Assembly: GCF_000312365.2 (NCBI RefSeq)
Contig: NZ_HG003685.1
Span: 414,844-478,843, forward strand
Source: Anaerococcus provencensis
GTDB lineage: Bacteria; Bacillota; Clostridia; Tissierellales; Peptoniphilaceae
Length of the DNA stretch: 64,000 nt
Direction: 5' to 3'
Shown here: in pieces, positions 7,679 through 16,843 of the stretch
How the letters are laid out: every line of letters begins with the position of its first letter
Numbering within the stretch: the stretch's first letter is position 1
Notes under the pieces: generated by a model
The model's input: the letters and a program-made list of their open reading frames with translations, nothing else
What the model was told of the DNA's origin: nothing
Database searches by the model: none
Translations under genes and position numbers: made by a program

Positions 7679-9818
7679 AAATCTGAAAGAAGAATTTTTC
7701 AAGTTAAGAAAGCAGAAATTATTTTTCGTGTCAGTTCTAGGCTTTTTTTTGCTTGCAGAAATAATCATACTTTCTATGTCAAGTGTTTATGAGCGATATT
7801 ACGAGCAGACCTATGTAGATATATTTGAAGTTGAGGATAATATAGGAGTTGAGAGAGGATATGTAAAAAACTATGACCAAGAGCTTGCTAAGTCAATAGA
7901 TAATCTAAGGAGAAGTACAAGATCGCCTCTTGTGAGACAAAATGAAATATTGAGAAGATCTATAGAAAATCAAGCAGACCAGTACGAAATACTTAAAACT
8001 AAAAAGCTAGATTTGAAATTTGAGGACAAGAGAGCCTTGGAGCTTTTGGTAGATAGTAAATACTTGGATATTCTTTTGATGGTTTTTATATTCATAATAG
8101 GATATATGGTATTTAACTTTGATAGGGAAAATTATTGCATAGGGCTTATAGCGTCTATTGAAGATGGTTCAAAAAATAGAGCTAAATCAAAATTGCTTCT
8201 CTTTGGAATTATAACAATAATTTCTGCCACTTTTTTATATACTTTATTAATTATAAATGTAAAAACACTTTTTGGCTTTGGAAGTCTTAATAGAAGTATA
8301 CAATCTTTGATGATTTTTAGGGATGCTAGTCTTAGTTTAAGTATTAGAGATTATATTCTGGTATTCATTGGTCAAAAAATTCTAGGAACTTTATTTTATA
8401 GCTCAATACTTGCCCTCATATTTTCTGTTTTTAAGGATATGAGATTTCAAGTACTTTCTTCAATGATTTTCGTATTAATAAATTATTTATCTTACAGATT
8501 TATTGACCAATACACAGTTTTTTCTAGTGTAAAATACTTGTCATTATTTTCTCACTACAATGTTTTTGACTTGTACGGTAAGTACTCAGATGTTTTTGTA
8601 TATGTAGGATTTGTTAAAAGATATGTCTATAGTATTACAGTGTGCGTGTTTGTTTTTGTTTTAACTAATTTGGTCTCTTATAATATTTTAAGAGATGAAA
8701 TTCCACTTAGAAAAAGTTCTAACCATACACTAAAATTTGCTATTAATCCAAAATCATTATTTACGTTTGAAAGTTATAGGATTTTTGTAGAATCCATGGG
8801 ATTAGTAGGAGCTATTTTGCTTGTTGTAATTGGTCTAAAATCAATACCACAAGAGAGAACAGAAACTTACGATTTTGTAAGAATGACTTACAGGTCTTTT
8901 GTTTACGAGTTTGAAGGCAAAGTCGATAAAGGAAAAATAGAAGCTTTAGATGATAAAAAAGAATATTTTGCTAGCATTGACTCTGAAATACAAAAGATAA
9001 ATGAAGATTTTGATGAGGGTAAGATTAACTATAGGAAAAGAGATAGGATGATAGAGGACTTAGAAAGGGAACAATCAAAAGAAATTGGTTTTTCTAAGTT
9101 ATATGATCAAGTTAAAAAATCTGTCGCCTGTTCCGGCGAAACAGAAAATCTTTATATAATGGATGAAGAAATTGGAAATTATCATTTTGTCCATAATAAT
9201 TACACCTTAATAGCTTCTGTATTATTCTATCTATTATTAATAATTGTGATTAGTGAGATCTATATAAAAGATGAATCCTTAAAGATAAGTAGGCTAATAA
9301 AATCAACAAAAAGAGGTCATGTAGATGTAATAATTAATAGAATGGCCAACTCTTACATAATTGCTATAATATATTACATAATATGTCAAAGCTACTTGTA
9401 CAAATCTTCCTTATCCCAAGGCTATGGACTAAATTATGAAGCTGTAGTTCAATCTCTGCCTGCCCTATTTAACTATGGAATTAATATAAACTTTTTGGCT
9501 CTAAGTGTTTTTCTGGTGATTTATGGTCTTGTAAGCATAATTGTACTAGTCAACACGATAATATTGGTAAATCTAAAGATTAAAAGGAGAATAGGGGTAT
9601 ATCTTACAACATTCATATTGATGATTTTACCAAATCTAATATTCATATTTTTCCCAGATTTAAAATTTCTAAATATGAATCCTTTATCTAATATATTTTC
9701 AATAAGATTTACCTTATCTTGGATAAATATTGTCACTTTATTAATACAAATATTATTAAGTGTCGTATTGGCAATAATATCGGCTCATAGAATAAAAAGA
9801 TTGTGGCAAGCTATGTGA
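7671..9818 (+). CDS. Large ABC-2 family permease of unknown substrate
   Basis: The reading frame is open from a TTG at 7632, but the ATG at 7671 has AAGGAG seven bases upstream and begins MLRNLKEEFFKLRKQK, typical of ABC-2 permeases, so I use it (715 aa). A first helix (about 20-40) leads into a charged, probably extracytoplasmic segment (about 50-130). A group of helices follows, then a second charged segment (about 430-510) and a final set of helices. This two-half layout is that of a fused permease pair. The operon partners are the ATPase and the lipoprotein upstream. Confidence 0.8.
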   Translation: MLRNLKEEFFKLRKQKLFFVSVLGFFLLAEIIILSMSSVYERYYEQTYVDIFEVEDNIGVERGYVKNYDQELAKSIDNLRRSTRSPLVRQNEILRRSIENQADQYEILKTKKLDLKFEDKRALELLVDSKYLDILLMVFIFIIGYMVFNFDRENYCIGLIASIEDGSKNRAKSKLLLFGIITIISATFLYTLLIINVKTLFGFGSLNRSIQSLMIFRDASLSLSIRDYILVFIGQKILGTLFYSSILALIFSVFKDMRFQVLSSMIFVLINYLSYRFIDQYTVFSSVKYLSLFSHYNVFDLYGKYSDVFVYVGFVKRYVYSITVCVFVFVLTNLVSYNILRDEIPLRKSSNHTLKFAINPKSLFTFESYRIFVESMGLVGAILLVVIGLKSIPQERTETYDFVRMTYRSFVYEFEGKVDKGKIEALDDKKEYFASIDSEIQKINEDFDEGKINYRKRDRMIEDLEREQSKEIGFSKLYDQVKKSVACSGETENLYIMDEEIGNYHFVHNNYTLIASVLFYLLLIIVISEIYIKDESLKISRLIKSTKRGHVDVIINRMANSYIIAIIYYIICQSYLYKSSLSQGYGLNYEAVVQSLPALFNYGININFLALSVFLVIYGLVSIIVLVNTIILVNLKIKRRIGVYLTTFILMILPNLIFIFFPDLKFLNMNPLSNIFSIRFTLSWINIVTLLIQILLSVVLAIISAHRIKRLWQAM

Positions 9819-9837
9819 AATTTAAATTTTCATACTT

Positions 9838-9884
9838 GAATTCAAACTAACAGAAAAACCTTCAACAACATAGTTTTAGACTAA
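9838..9884 (+). pseudogene. Remnant of a BceB-like permease 3' end
   Basis: The bases TTCAAACTAACAGAAAAACC and the following TTCAACAACATAGTTTTAG match the end of the intact permease gene at about 4678-4721 and would encode FKLTEKTFNNIVLD if one base were restored in the A run. It is directly joined to a terminator that is also found behind a copy of the same tail at 5351-5403. Nothing else of the gene remains. Confidence 0.7.
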
Positions 9885-9885
9885 T

Positions 9886-9921
9886 AAAAAGCCTGCAAGG
9901 ACTCTTTTCTTGCAGGCTTTT
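9886..9921. terminator. Bidirectional terminator between the ABC operon and lrgAB
   Basis: The arms GCCTGCAAG (9891-9899) and CTTGCAGGC (9909-9917) are flanked by AAAAA and TTTT, so the hairpin can end transcription from both sides. It touches the lrgB stop codon. Confidence 0.8.
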
Positions 9922-10624
9922 AACTTATTATGTTTGTGATAAAGACCATTAGAGGCATTAGGATTACTGTTACAATTCCTGCTACAGCTATTGATAGGCC
10001 ACTCATAGCGCCTTGGACTTCTCCCATATCTCGGGCTTTGGTTGTTCCTAGGGCGTGGGCTACTGTTCCTATGCCAACTCCTTGGGCGACTGGATCTGTG
10101 ATTTTGAATACTTTAATTATAATCGGTGCTATTATGATGCCTACAATTCCACGAATTATAACTGCTATAGCGCTTAGGGATACTATGCCACCGTATTCTT
10201 CAGACAAACCTATGGCTATGGCTGTTGTTACAGACTTTGGCAAGAGGGTTACAGTCATTACAAATTCTACTCCAAAAATTTTAGCAAGTATTACCGTAAG
10301 AAACATGGAGATGAAACTTCCTCCTATGATTCCAATCATTATTGCTTTAAAATTTTCTTTTAATATATCGATATTTTCATAAAGACTAACTACTAGGGCT
10401 ACAGTTGCAGGTCCTATGAAAAAGGATATGATTGATCCTCCCATATTGTAATCTGCATAGGATATGCCAGCCAATGATAGAATAGCAGAGATTGTAACTA
10501 TAGATAAGAGTAGTGGGTTAAAGATAGCTTTCAAAATCACATTATTAATCTTCTTGTTTATTTTTTTGCTAGCTTCAAAGACTACAAATGATAATATTAT
10601 TCCAAAATACGAATTAGCAAACAT
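9920..10624 (-). CDS. lrgB: LrgB/CidB-family membrane protein
   Basis: This 234-aa multi-helix protein has the LrgB hallmarks: PATVALVVSLYEN, TLLPKSVTTAIAIGLSEEYGGI, GIGTVAHALGTTKARDMGE and GAMSGLSIAVAGI. Family members work with the small LrgA protein in controlling murein hydrolase activity and cell lysis, and some transport pyruvate or glycolate. It starts one base after the lrgA stop, so the two are cotranscribed. LrgB and CidB cannot be told apart from sequence alone, and no LytSR-type regulator is adjacent. Confidence 0.9.
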   Translation of the reverse strand: MFANSYFGIILSFVVFEASKKINKKINNVILKAIFNPLLLSIVTISAILSLAGISYADYNMGGSIISFFIGPATVALVVSLYENIDILKENFKAIMIGIIGGSFISMFLTVILAKIFGVEFVMTVTLLPKSVTTAIAIGLSEEYGGIVSLSAIAVIIRGIVGIIIAPIIIKVFKITDPVAQGVGIGTVAHALGTTKARDMGEVQGAMSGLSIAVAGIVTVILMPLMVFITNIIS

Positions 10625-10625
10625 C

Positions 10626-10970
10626 TTATTTTCCTTTTTGTACTATTGAGACAAGTTTCATACTAACAATCATGGCAATGCTAGCAGTTATAAGAGTGAT
10701 AACAAACATAGCAAAGAAATTTTGCCTAAATAAGTCAAAATTTTCTATGATGCCTACACCAGCTGGGACAAAGAGAAAACTCATATTTTCAAGTATGGTT
10801 TCTGAGGCTCTTTTGACATCGGATGTTTTTAGGGCCTTGGTCAAAAATAAGACAAAGAGTATGGCCATCCCATAAATTGTTTCTGGTATTGGTAGGGGTA
10901 ATATTGCTTTTAAGACGCTGCCGGCAAATAGGGCTGCGATTAAAATTGCAAATTGTTCTAAAAAATTCAT
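10626..10970 (-). CDS. lrgA: LrgA/CidA-family holin-like protein
   Basis: This 114-aa protein has four predicted transmembrane helices and the family signature LPLPIPETIYGMAILF near residues 26-41, followed by SFLFVPAGVGIIENFD. LrgA/CidA proteins are holin-like partners of LrgB/CidB. The gene leads the two-gene operon and has AAGGAG upstream of its ATG. It is divergent from the ribosomal protein cluster. Confidence 0.9.
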   Translation of the reverse strand: MNFLEQFAILIAALFAGSVLKAILPLPIPETIYGMAILFVLFLTKALKTSDVKRASETILENMSFLFVPAGVGIIENFDLFRQNFFAMFVITLITASIAMIVSMKLVSIVQKGK

Positions 10971-11017
10971 ATAAACTCCTTATTTTCTTTCCTTTATATA
11001 TTATATAAGCTAATAAG

Positions 11018-11045
11018 ATTTTAACATTATTTTTTCCCTTGACAA
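11018..11045 (-). promoter_or_regulatory. Probable lrgAB promoter
   Basis: On the minus strand TTGTCA (11045-11040) and TAAAAT (11023-11018) are 16 bases apart, about 48 bases before the lrgA start codon. Confidence 0.5.
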
Positions 11046-11166
11046 GTAAAAATTCCATAGTATATTTAAAAGCAACCGGCAAAAGGCTAATTATTAAGCT
11101 TTTAAGTTCGTTTTTAGATATTATCATAAATATTTCTAAAATTATGTAAAATTTACTAATTAAGGC

Positions 11167-11195
11167 TTGATTTTATAAGTTTTTTGTTGTATTAT
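11167..11195 (+). promoter_or_regulatory. Promoter of the S10-spc-alpha ribosomal protein cluster
   Basis: TTGATT (11167-11172) and TATTAT (11190-11195) are separated by 17 bases. Transcription would start near 11202, leaving a leader of roughly 140 bases before rpsJ. Confidence 0.65.
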
Positions 11196-11201
11196 TATAT
11201 G

Positions 11202-11341
11202 GTGCTTTGAAGCAAGATGTTGCTTGGTTTGTAGGCCGCAAGCTAAGGGAACTCTTGACCAGCAAGTTTGAAAATATATTTCAAGCGCTTTCCAAAAAAT
11301 ATCAAACGCCCGGAAGCGTGGCAAAGAAAGAGAGAGGAAAA
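11202..11341 (+). promoter_or_regulatory. Structured 5' leader of rpsJ
   Basis: Hairpins are visible at 11210-11225 (AAGCAA/TTGCTT) and 11286-11318 (CGCTT-CC with GGAAGCG, one bulge), ending just before the GAGAGAGGAAAA ribosome binding site. Ribosomal protein operons often carry leader targets for one of their own products. Which protein would bind here is not known, and no known leader class is recognised. Confidence 0.4.
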
Positions 11342-11653
11342 ATGGCTAATCAACAAAAGATCAGAATTAGACTAAGAGCTTACGATCACGAAGTTATCGA
11401 TAGCTCAGCAGAGAAAATCGTAGAAGCGGTTAAAAGAAGCGGAGCAGAAGTATCTGGACCAATCCCACTTCCAACAGAAGTAGAAAAGATTACAATCTTA
11501 AGAGCGGTTCACAAATACAAAGACTCTAGAGAACAGTTTGAACAAAGAACACACAAAAGATTAATCGATATCATAAATCCAAATGCTAAAACACTTGATG
11601 CACTTAAGAAATTAAACTTACCTGCAGGTGTTGATATCGAGATTAAGTTATAA
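11342..11653 (+). CDS. rpsJ: 30S ribosomal protein S10
   Basis: This is a 103-aa S10 starting [20 protein letters not shown], with the conserved GPIPLPT loop and the C-terminal VDIEIKL. It sits in the 3' domain of 16S rRNA and in other bacteria also acts as NusE in antitermination. The frame is open upstream to 11207, but homologous S10 proteins start at this ATG, which has GAGAGAGG before it. It is the first gene of the cluster, 56 bases before rplC. Confidence 0.97.
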   Translation: MANQQKIRIRLRAYDHEVIDSSAEKIVEAVKRSGAEVSGPIPLPTEVEKITILRAVHKYKDSREQFEQRTHKRLIDIINPNAKTLDALKKLNLPAGVDIEIKL

Positions 11654-11709
11654 TAACTGTAATTAGAATGATTGGATATTCAATCCGCTGTAATTAAGGA
11701 GGTACTCGA

Positions 11710-12345
11710 ATGAAGAGTATATTTACAACAAAAGTAGGCATGACTCAAGTCATCGACGAAGATGGAGTTATTACTCCAGTTACTGTTCTAAAAGCTGAAG
11801 AAAATGTAGTTGTACAAGTTAAAACAGAAGAAATCGACGGTTACAACGCAGCTCAAATCGGCTACATAGACAAAAAAGAAAAGAATGTTAAAAAGCCACA
11901 AAAAGCTCATTTTGACAAAGCAGGTGCACCTTACAAAAGACACCTTAAAGAAATCAACTTCGGAAATGAAGCAGTTGAACTTAAAGCAGGTGACACACTA
12001 AGTGTTGATATCTTTGAAGAAGGCGAAATCGTAGACGTTGTTGCAACAAGCAAGGGTAAAGGAACTCAAGGTGCTATCAAAAGATGGAACTATGGTAGAG
12101 GTCCAGTATCTCACGGCTCTAAATCACACAGAGTTGCCGGTGCTCGTGCAGCAGGTTCAGATCCAGCTAGAGTATTCAAGGGTAGAAAAGGTTCAGGAAA
12201 AATGGGAAATGAACGCGTAACAATCCAAAACCTAAAAGTGGTTAAGGTTAGTGCTGACGACTCATACATCCTAGTTAAAGGTGCGGTTCCAGGACCTAAA
12301 GGCGGCGTAGTAGAAGTTAAACAAGCTGTCAAAGGCCAAAACTAA
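11710..12345 (+). CDS. rplC: 50S ribosomal protein L3
   Basis: This 211-aa L3 starts MKSIFTTKVGMTQVIDEDG, with the conserved central loop RGPVSHGSKSHR that reaches the peptidyl-transferase region and the GRMGNERVT-like segment KMGNERVTIQN. It binds 23S rRNA early in assembly. TAAGGAGG precedes the ATG. Length and order are normal: second gene of the S10 operon, 11 bases before rplD. Confidence 0.97.
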   Translation: MKSIFTTKVGMTQVIDEDGVITPVTVLKAEENVVVQVKTEEIDGYNAAQIGYIDKKEKNVKKPQKAHFDKAGAPYKRHLKEINFGNEAVELKAGDTLSVDIFEEGEIVDVVATSKGKGTQGAIKRWNYGRGPVSHGSKSHRVAGARAAGSDPARVFKGRKGSGKMGNERVTIQNLKVVKVSADDSYILVKGAVPGPKGGVVEVKQAVKGQN

Positions 12346-12356
12346 GGAGGACAGTA

Positions 12357-12980
12357 ATGCCTAAAGTTAACGTTTTAAACATTAAAGGAGAAAATGTTGG
12401 CGAAATCGAGTTAAATGAAACTCTATTTGCAACTAATATCAGCAAGCAAGCTGTTTACGAAGTTGTAAAAAACCAACTAGCAAATAAAAGACAAGGTACA
12501 CAATCTGCTAAGACACGTGCTGAAGTACGTGGTGGTGGACGTAAACCATTTAGACAAAAAGGAACAGGTAGAGCTCGTCAAGGTTCTATAAGAGCTCCAC
12601 ACTACACAGGTGGTGGTGTTGTATTCGCTCCAAAGCCAAGAGATTATAGCTACAGCGTTCCAAAGAAACTTAGACGTAAAGCACTTTATTCAGTACTAAC
12701 AAGCAAAGCTAACGAAAATGAACTAGTAGTACTTGATGAATTAAAGATGGATACATTTAAAACTAAAGAAGCAGCAAACATCTTAAGTGCAATAGATGCT
12801 GGTAAGAAAGCATATGTTGTTACAGCTGAAAATGACAATGTAGTTTATAGATCATTTAGAAATATCGAAGGCGTAGATGTAGCTCCTGCAAACTTAGTAA
12901 ATGTATATGACCTTGTAAGACATAACAAGTTAGTAATAACAAAAGATGCTATTGCTAAACTTGAGGAGGTATTTATCTAA
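12357..12980 (+). CDS. rplD: 50S ribosomal protein L4
   Basis: This 207-aa L4 has the extended basic loop [20 protein letters not shown] near residues 58-78, which lines the peptide exit tunnel. In Escherichia coli L4 also represses its operon; no such role is shown here. The stop codon overlaps the rplW start by one base (TAATG), so translation is probably coupled. Confidence 0.97.
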   Translation: MPKVNVLNIKGENVGEIELNETLFATNISKQAVYEVVKNQLANKRQGTQSAKTRAEVRGGGRKPFRQKGTGRARQGSIRAPHYTGGGVVFAPKPRDYSYSVPKKLRRKALYSVLTSKANENELVVLDELKMDTFKTKEAANILSAIDAGKKAYVVTAENDNVVYRSFRNIEGVDVAPANLVNVYDLVRHNKLVITKDAIAKLEEVFI

Positions 12981-13273
12981 TGAAATCACCTTATGAAGTA
13001 ATCAAAAGACCAATTATAACAGAAAAAAGCATGGGAATGCTTGATGAAAACAAATACACTTTTGAAGTAGATAAAAATGCTAACAAACCAGAAATTAAAG
13101 CTGCTATCGAAGCTATATTTGACGGTGTAAAAGTCAAAAAAGTTAGAACCATGAACTATGAAGGCAAAAAAGTTAGAACAAAATATGGTTATGGTAAAAG
13201 AGCAGACTGGAAGAAAGCTATCGTAACACTAACAGATGATAGCCAAGAAATCGAATACTTCGAAGGTTTATAA
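12980..13273 (+). CDS. rplW: 50S ribosomal protein L23
   Basis: This 97-aa L23 starts [17 protein letters not shown], with the classic PIITEKS motif and the C-terminal KKAIVTL strand. It sits at the tunnel exit and is the docking site for trigger factor and SRP. The upstream GAGGAGG lies inside the end of rplD, and the start overlaps the rplD stop. Confidence 0.96.
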   Translation: MKSPYEVIKRPIITEKSMGMLDENKYTFEVDKNANKPEIKAAIEAIFDGVKVKKVRTMNYEGKKVRTKYGYGKRADWKKAIVTLTDDSQEIEYFEGL

Positions 13274-13284
13274 GGAGGATTTAA

Positions 13285-14118
13285 ATGCCTATAAGAAAAT
13301 TAAAACCAACCTCAAACGGTCATAGAAATATGTCTGTTTCTACATTCGAAGAAATTACAACAAACAAACCAGAAAAATCACTTCTAACTGACCTTAAATC
13401 AAAAGGTGGTAGAAACAATACAGGTAGAACCACAGTAAGATTTAGAGGTGGTGGAGTAAAAAGAAAATATAGAATTATTGACTTTAAGAGAAATAAAGAC
13501 GGCATCCCAGCAAGAGTAAAGACAATTGAATACGATCCAAACAGATCAGCTAACATTGCACTACTTGCTTATGCTGATGGTGAAAAAAGATATATCCTAG
13601 CTCCAAGAGGACTTAAAGTTGGAGATGAAATACTTTCAGGACCAGAAGCTGATATCAAACCAGGTAATGCACTTGAACTTAAAGATATCCCAGTTGGTAC
13701 AACAGTACACAACATCGAATTACGCCAAGGTCAAGGCGGAATCCTTGTAAGGTCTGCCGGAGTTGGAGCACAACTTATGGCTAAAGAAGGTAAATTTGCA
13801 ACACTAAGATTACCTTCAGGTGAAACAAGACTAATACATCTAAACTGCAAGGCAACAATTGGTACAGTAGGTAACCAAGAACACGAATTAGTAAGACTTG
13901 GTAAAGCTGGTAAATCTAGATACCTAGGAAGAAGACCTCACGTTCGTGGTTCTGCTATGAACCCAGTAGATCACCCACACGGTGGTGGTGAAGGTAGAAC
14001 ACCAGTTGGTCGTCCAGCACCAATGACACCATGGGGCCAAAAAGCTATCGGTGTTAAAACACGTAATAAGAAAAAAGCTTCTAATCAATATATCGTAAGA
14101 AGAAGAGACGAAAAATAG
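13285..14118 (+). CDS. rplB: 50S ribosomal protein L2
   Basis: This 277-aa L2 carries the conserved [17 protein letters not shown] region near residues 222-238, whose histidine is important for peptidyl transfer, and the usual basic tail. It bridges the subunits and binds domain IV of 23S rRNA. The spacing to neighbours is 11 bases upstream and 9 downstream, with AAGGAGG before the ATG. Confidence 0.97.
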   Translation: MPIRKLKPTSNGHRNMSVSTFEEITTNKPEKSLLTDLKSKGGRNNTGRTTVRFRGGGVKRKYRIIDFKRNKDGIPARVKTIEYDPNRSANIALLAYADGEKRYILAPRGLKVGDEILSGPEADIKPGNALELKDIPVGTTVHNIELRQGQGGILVRSAGVGAQLMAKEGKFATLRLPSGETRLIHLNCKATIGTVGNQEHELVRLGKAGKSRYLGRRPHVRGSAMNPVDHPHGGGEGRTPVGRPAPMTPWGQKAIGVKTRNKKKASNQYIVRRRDEK

Positions 14119-14127
14119 GGGGATATA

Positions 14128-14415
14128 ATGGCTAGATCACTAAAAAAAGGACCATTTGTCGATGATCATTTAATGAAGAAAATTGACGAATTAAATGAAA
14201 AAAATGAGAAAAAAGTTATTAGAACATGGTCAAGACGTTCTACAATATTCCCTGAATTTGTAGAACACACAATAGCAGTTCACGATGGTAGAAAACACGT
14301 GCCAATCTATATCACAGAAGATATGGTAGGACACAAATTAGGTGAATTCGTACCAACAAGAACATTTAGAGGCCATGCTAAAAAAGCTACTGAAGCAAAA
14401 GCGAAAATGCGTTAG
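14128..14415 (+). CDS. rpsS: 30S ribosomal protein S19
   Basis: This 95-aa S19 starts [19 protein letters not shown] and has the core [22 protein letters not shown] with [13 protein letters not shown]. It binds with S13 at the head of the 30S subunit, contacting the A-site finger. Normal length and position after rplB. Confidence 0.97.
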   Translation: MARSLKKGPFVDDHLMKKIDELNEKNEKKVIRTWSRRSTIFPEFVEHTIAVHDGRKHVPIYITEDMVGHKLGEFVPTRTFRGHAKKATEAKAKMR

Positions 14416-14424
14416 GAGATAGAA

Positions 14425-14763
14425 ATGGAAGTTAAAGCAACAGCTAAATATCAAAGAATATCTCCTCTAAAAGTTAACTATATTTGTAAAGAAATCAGAG
14501 GTAAGCAAGTAGATGAAGCACTAAACATTCTAAGATTTACAAACAAAAAAGGTGCTAGACTACTTGAAGATGTACTAAAAAGTGCTATTGCAAATGCAGA
14601 AAACAACAATGGTTTAGATAGAGAAAACCTAATAGTATCAAAAGCATTTGCTAACGATGCTCCAACATTTAGAAGATGGCATCCAAAAGCTAAAGGTGCA
14701 GCTTATCCAATACTTAAGAGAAACAGCCACATTGGTGTGGTTCTTACTAATATAGAAGACTAG
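14425..14763 (+). CDS. rplV: 50S ribosomal protein L22
   Basis: This 112-aa L22 has the opening AKYQRISPLKVNYICKEIRGK and the long beta-hairpin region FRRWHPKAKGAAYPILKRNSHI, which lines the exit tunnel and is where macrolide-resistance changes occur in other species. It has the normal length and is nine bases from rpsS and rpsC. Confidence 0.96.
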   Translation: MEVKATAKYQRISPLKVNYICKEIRGKQVDEALNILRFTNKKGARLLEDVLKSAIANAENNNGLDRENLIVSKAFANDAPTFRRWHPKAKGAAYPILKRNSHIGVVLTNIED

Positions 14764-14772
14764 GAGGAAAAA

Positions 14773-15519
14773 ATGGGCCAAAAAGTAAACCCTAAGGGAT
14801 TTAGAGTTGGTGTTATTAAAGACTGGGATTCAAAATGGTTTGCGGACAAAGAAGACTTCTCAGACCTACTAGTGGAAGACTATAACATCAGAAAATTAAT
14901 CAAAAAAGAAATGTATGATGCAGGTATTGCAGATATTGAAATCGAAAGAGCTGTAAATAACCTTAAAATCACAATCTTTGCTGGAAAACCAGGAATGGTT
15001 ATAGGTAAAGGTGGAGCAGGAATCGAAGAACTAAAGAAAAAAATCGAAAAAGTTGCTCCAGCTAAAAGAACAATCATCAACGTAGAAGAAATCAGATATC
15101 AAGACCTAAATGCTCAATTAGTTGCAGAAAATATAGCATCTGCTCTTGAAAACAGGGTTGCATTTAGACGTGCTATGAAACAACCAATCCAAAGAACAAT
15201 GAGAGCGGGAGCTAAGGGTATCAAAACTATGGTATCAGGACGTCTTGGTGGAGCTGATATGGCAAGAAGTGAAGGATATTCAGAAGGAACAATTCCACTT
15301 CAAACACTAAGAGCTGACATTGATTATGGATTTGCAGAAGCAGATACAGAATATGGTAAAATTGGTTGTAAAGTTTGGATTTACAAAGGCGAAATCCTAC
15401 CAGGAGAAAAAGCTGTTCGTGAACCAAAGATGAAAAATCAACCAAATAACAGAAACAAAAAAAGAAGAAATAATAACAGACGTCCTAATAGAAACAACAA
15501 GGAAAATACTAACAGATAG
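14773..15519 (+). CDS. rpsC: 30S ribosomal protein S3
   Basis: This 248-aa S3 has the KH domain motif [16 protein letters not shown] (near residues 76-91) and the mRNA-entry domain [27 protein letters not shown]. The last 30 residues form a low-complexity Asn/Arg/Lys tail ([18 protein letters not shown]), a lineage-specific extension. It helps form the mRNA entry channel and helicase site. Confidence 0.97.
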   Translation: MGQKVNPKGFRVGVIKDWDSKWFADKEDFSDLLVEDYNIRKLIKKEMYDAGIADIEIERAVNNLKITIFAGKPGMVIGKGGAGIEELKKKIEKVAPAKRTIINVEEIRYQDLNAQLVAENIASALENRVAFRRAMKQPIQRTMRAGAKGIKTMVSGRLGGADMARSEGYSEGTIPLQTLRADIDYGFAEADTEYGKIGCKVWIYKGEILPGEKAVREPKMKNQPNNRNKKRRNNNRRPNRNNKENTNR

Positions 15520-15543
15520 TATTTATATAAGGAGAGATAACTT

Positions 15544-15972
15544 ATGTTAATGCCTAAAAGAGTTAAATATCGTAGACAACATAGAGGCAGAATGAAAGGT
15601 AAAGCTCAAAAAGGAAACCAACTAGCTTACGGTGAATACGGCTTACAATCACTAGAAGCTACTTGGATGACAGCTAACCAAATCGAGGCTGCTCGTCGTG
15701 CGATGACAAGATATATAAAAAGAGGCGGTCAAATCTGGATCAATGTATTCCCAGATAAACCAGTTTCTAAGAAACCTGCAGAAGTAAGAATGGGTTCTGG
15801 TAAAGGTGCTCCAGAATATTGGGTAGCAGTTATAAAACCAGGCCGTGTACTATTTGAGATGAGTGGTGTAAGCGAAGAGGTTGCTAGAGAAGCTATGAGG
15901 CTTGCTGCACAAAAACTTCCTGTTAAGACAAAATTCATCAAGAGACTTGAAGTGACAGGTACGGAGGAATAA
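15544..15972 (+). CDS. rplP: 50S ribosomal protein L16
   Basis: This 142-aa L16 begins [25 protein letters not shown] lies 8 bases before the ATG at 15544, which supports it over the ATG at 15550. The conserved [17 protein letters not shown] segment is present. L16 organises tRNA binding in the large subunit. It is followed two bases later by rpmC. Confidence 0.97.
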   Translation: MLMPKRVKYRRQHRGRMKGKAQKGNQLAYGEYGLQSLEATWMTANQIEAARRAMTRYIKRGGQIWINVFPDKPVSKKPAEVRMGSGKGAPEYWVAVIKPGRVLFEMSGVSEEVAREAMRLAAQKLPVKTKFIKRLEVTGTEE

Positions 15973-15974
15973 TA

Positions 15975-16181
15975 ATGAAAGCAAAAGAAATCAGAAGTTT
16001 ATCAGACCAAGATTTAGATAAAAAATTATATGATTTACAAGGTGAGCTTTTTAATCTTCGTTTCAGACTTGCAACTGGCCAATTAGAAAATCCATCAGAA
16101 ATTGGAAATGTCAAAAAAGACATCGCAAGAGTTAAAACAATTCAAACTGAAAGAAAGCTTAATATAAATAGGGAGGCTTAA
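15975..16181 (+). CDS. rpmC: 50S ribosomal protein L29
   Basis: This 68-aa two-helix protein starts [40 protein letters not shown], the standard L29 pattern. It lies beside L23 at the tunnel exit. Its Shine-Dalgarno (ACGGAGG) is inside the end of rplP and it is two bases from the rplP stop. Confidence 0.96.
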   Translation: MKAKEIRSLSDQDLDKKLYDLQGELFNLRFRLATGQLENPSEIGNVKKDIARVKTIQTERKLNINREA

Positions 16182-16186
16182 ATTTC

Positions 16187-16447
16187 ATGGAAAGAAATAG
16201 CAGAAGAGTAGAGCGTGGTGTTGTAGTTTCCGATGCGATGGATAAAACAATTACAGTTTTAGTAGAGGAAAAAATCTCACACCCAGTTTACAAAAAAAGA
16301 ATCAACAGAAGTAAAAAATACAAAGCTCATGATGAAAATAATGAAGCTAAAGTAGGCGATACAGTCGTAATTATGGAGACTCGTCCTCTATCAAAGACAA
16401 AAAGATGGAGACTTGTTAGAATTGCACAAGCTGCTGAAATTATTTAA
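16187..16447 (+). CDS. rpsQ: 30S ribosomal protein S17
   Basis: This 86-aa OB-fold protein has the motifs [25 protein letters not shown] and [14 protein letters not shown]. It binds 16S rRNA helix 11 as a primary assembly protein. GGGAGGC at the end of rpmC supplies the ribosome binding site. Confidence 0.96.
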   Translation: MERNSRRVERGVVVSDAMDKTITVLVEEKISHPVYKKRINRSKKYKAHDENNEAKVGDTVVIMETRPLSKTKRWRLVRIAQAAEII

Positions 16448-16465
16448 TTAATTAAGGAGATTATA

Positions 16466-16834
16466 ATGATACAACAAGAAACTCGTATGAGAGTTGCAGA
16501 TAACTCCGGAGCTCGTGAATTATCAGTAATTAAAGTTCTAGGTGGAACAGGTATAAGATACGCAAACATTGGAGATGTTGTAGTTTGTTCAGTTAAAAGT
16601 GCAACACCCGGCGGAGCGGTAAAAAAAGGTGACATTGTTAAAGCTGTAATAGTTAGAAGCAAAAGAGGTCTAAAAAGAATTGACGGATCAAAAATTAACT
16701 TTGACGAAAATGCAGCAGTAATCATCAAAGACGACAAATCACCAGTAGGAACACGTATATTTGGACCAGTTACCAGAGAACTAAGAAGAGAGGGATTTAT
16801 GAGAATCATCTCCCTTGCTCCAGAAGTTTTATAG
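16466..16834 (+). CDS. rplN: 50S ribosomal protein L14
   Basis: This is a standard 122-aa L14: [22 protein letters not shown] at the start, then [29 protein letters not shown] and FGPVTRELR. It forms an intersubunit bridge with helix 44 of 16S rRNA and is the site where RsfS silences ribosomes in other bacteria. It is nine bases from rplX. Confidence 0.97.
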   Translation: MIQQETRMRVADNSGARELSVIKVLGGTGIRYANIGDVVVCSVKSATPGGAVKKGDIVKAVIVRSKRGLKRIDGSKINFDENAAVIIKDDKSPVGTRIFGPVTRELRREGFMRIISLAPEVL

Positions 16835-16843
16835 GAGGCACAA

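Larger units (their letters stand above)
10971..11341. other. Divergent control region between lrgAB and the S10 operon
   Basis: The region contains the lrgAB promoter (11018-11045, minus strand), a possible plus-strand promoter TTGACA/TATATT at 11039-11066, a strong plus-strand promoter at 11167-11195, and a leader of about 140 bases with hairpins before rpsJ. No separate gene is supported. Confidence 0.6.

Noticed and set aside
9930..10382. 150-codon plus-strand frame opposite lrgB
   Set aside because: It is the complement of a clear LrgB gene; codon pattern and absence of a ribosome binding site mark it as a shadow.
11039..11066. TTGACA/TATATT as a second promoter for rpsJ
   Set aside because: Good hexamers with a 16-base spacer, but 275 bases from the gene and overlapping the lrgAB -35; kept only as a possibility in the region entry.
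11207..11341. In-frame extension of rpsJ by 45 codons from a TTG
   Set aside because: S10 proteins start at [11 protein letters not shown]; the extension overlaps leader hairpins and the real ATG has its own ribosome binding site.
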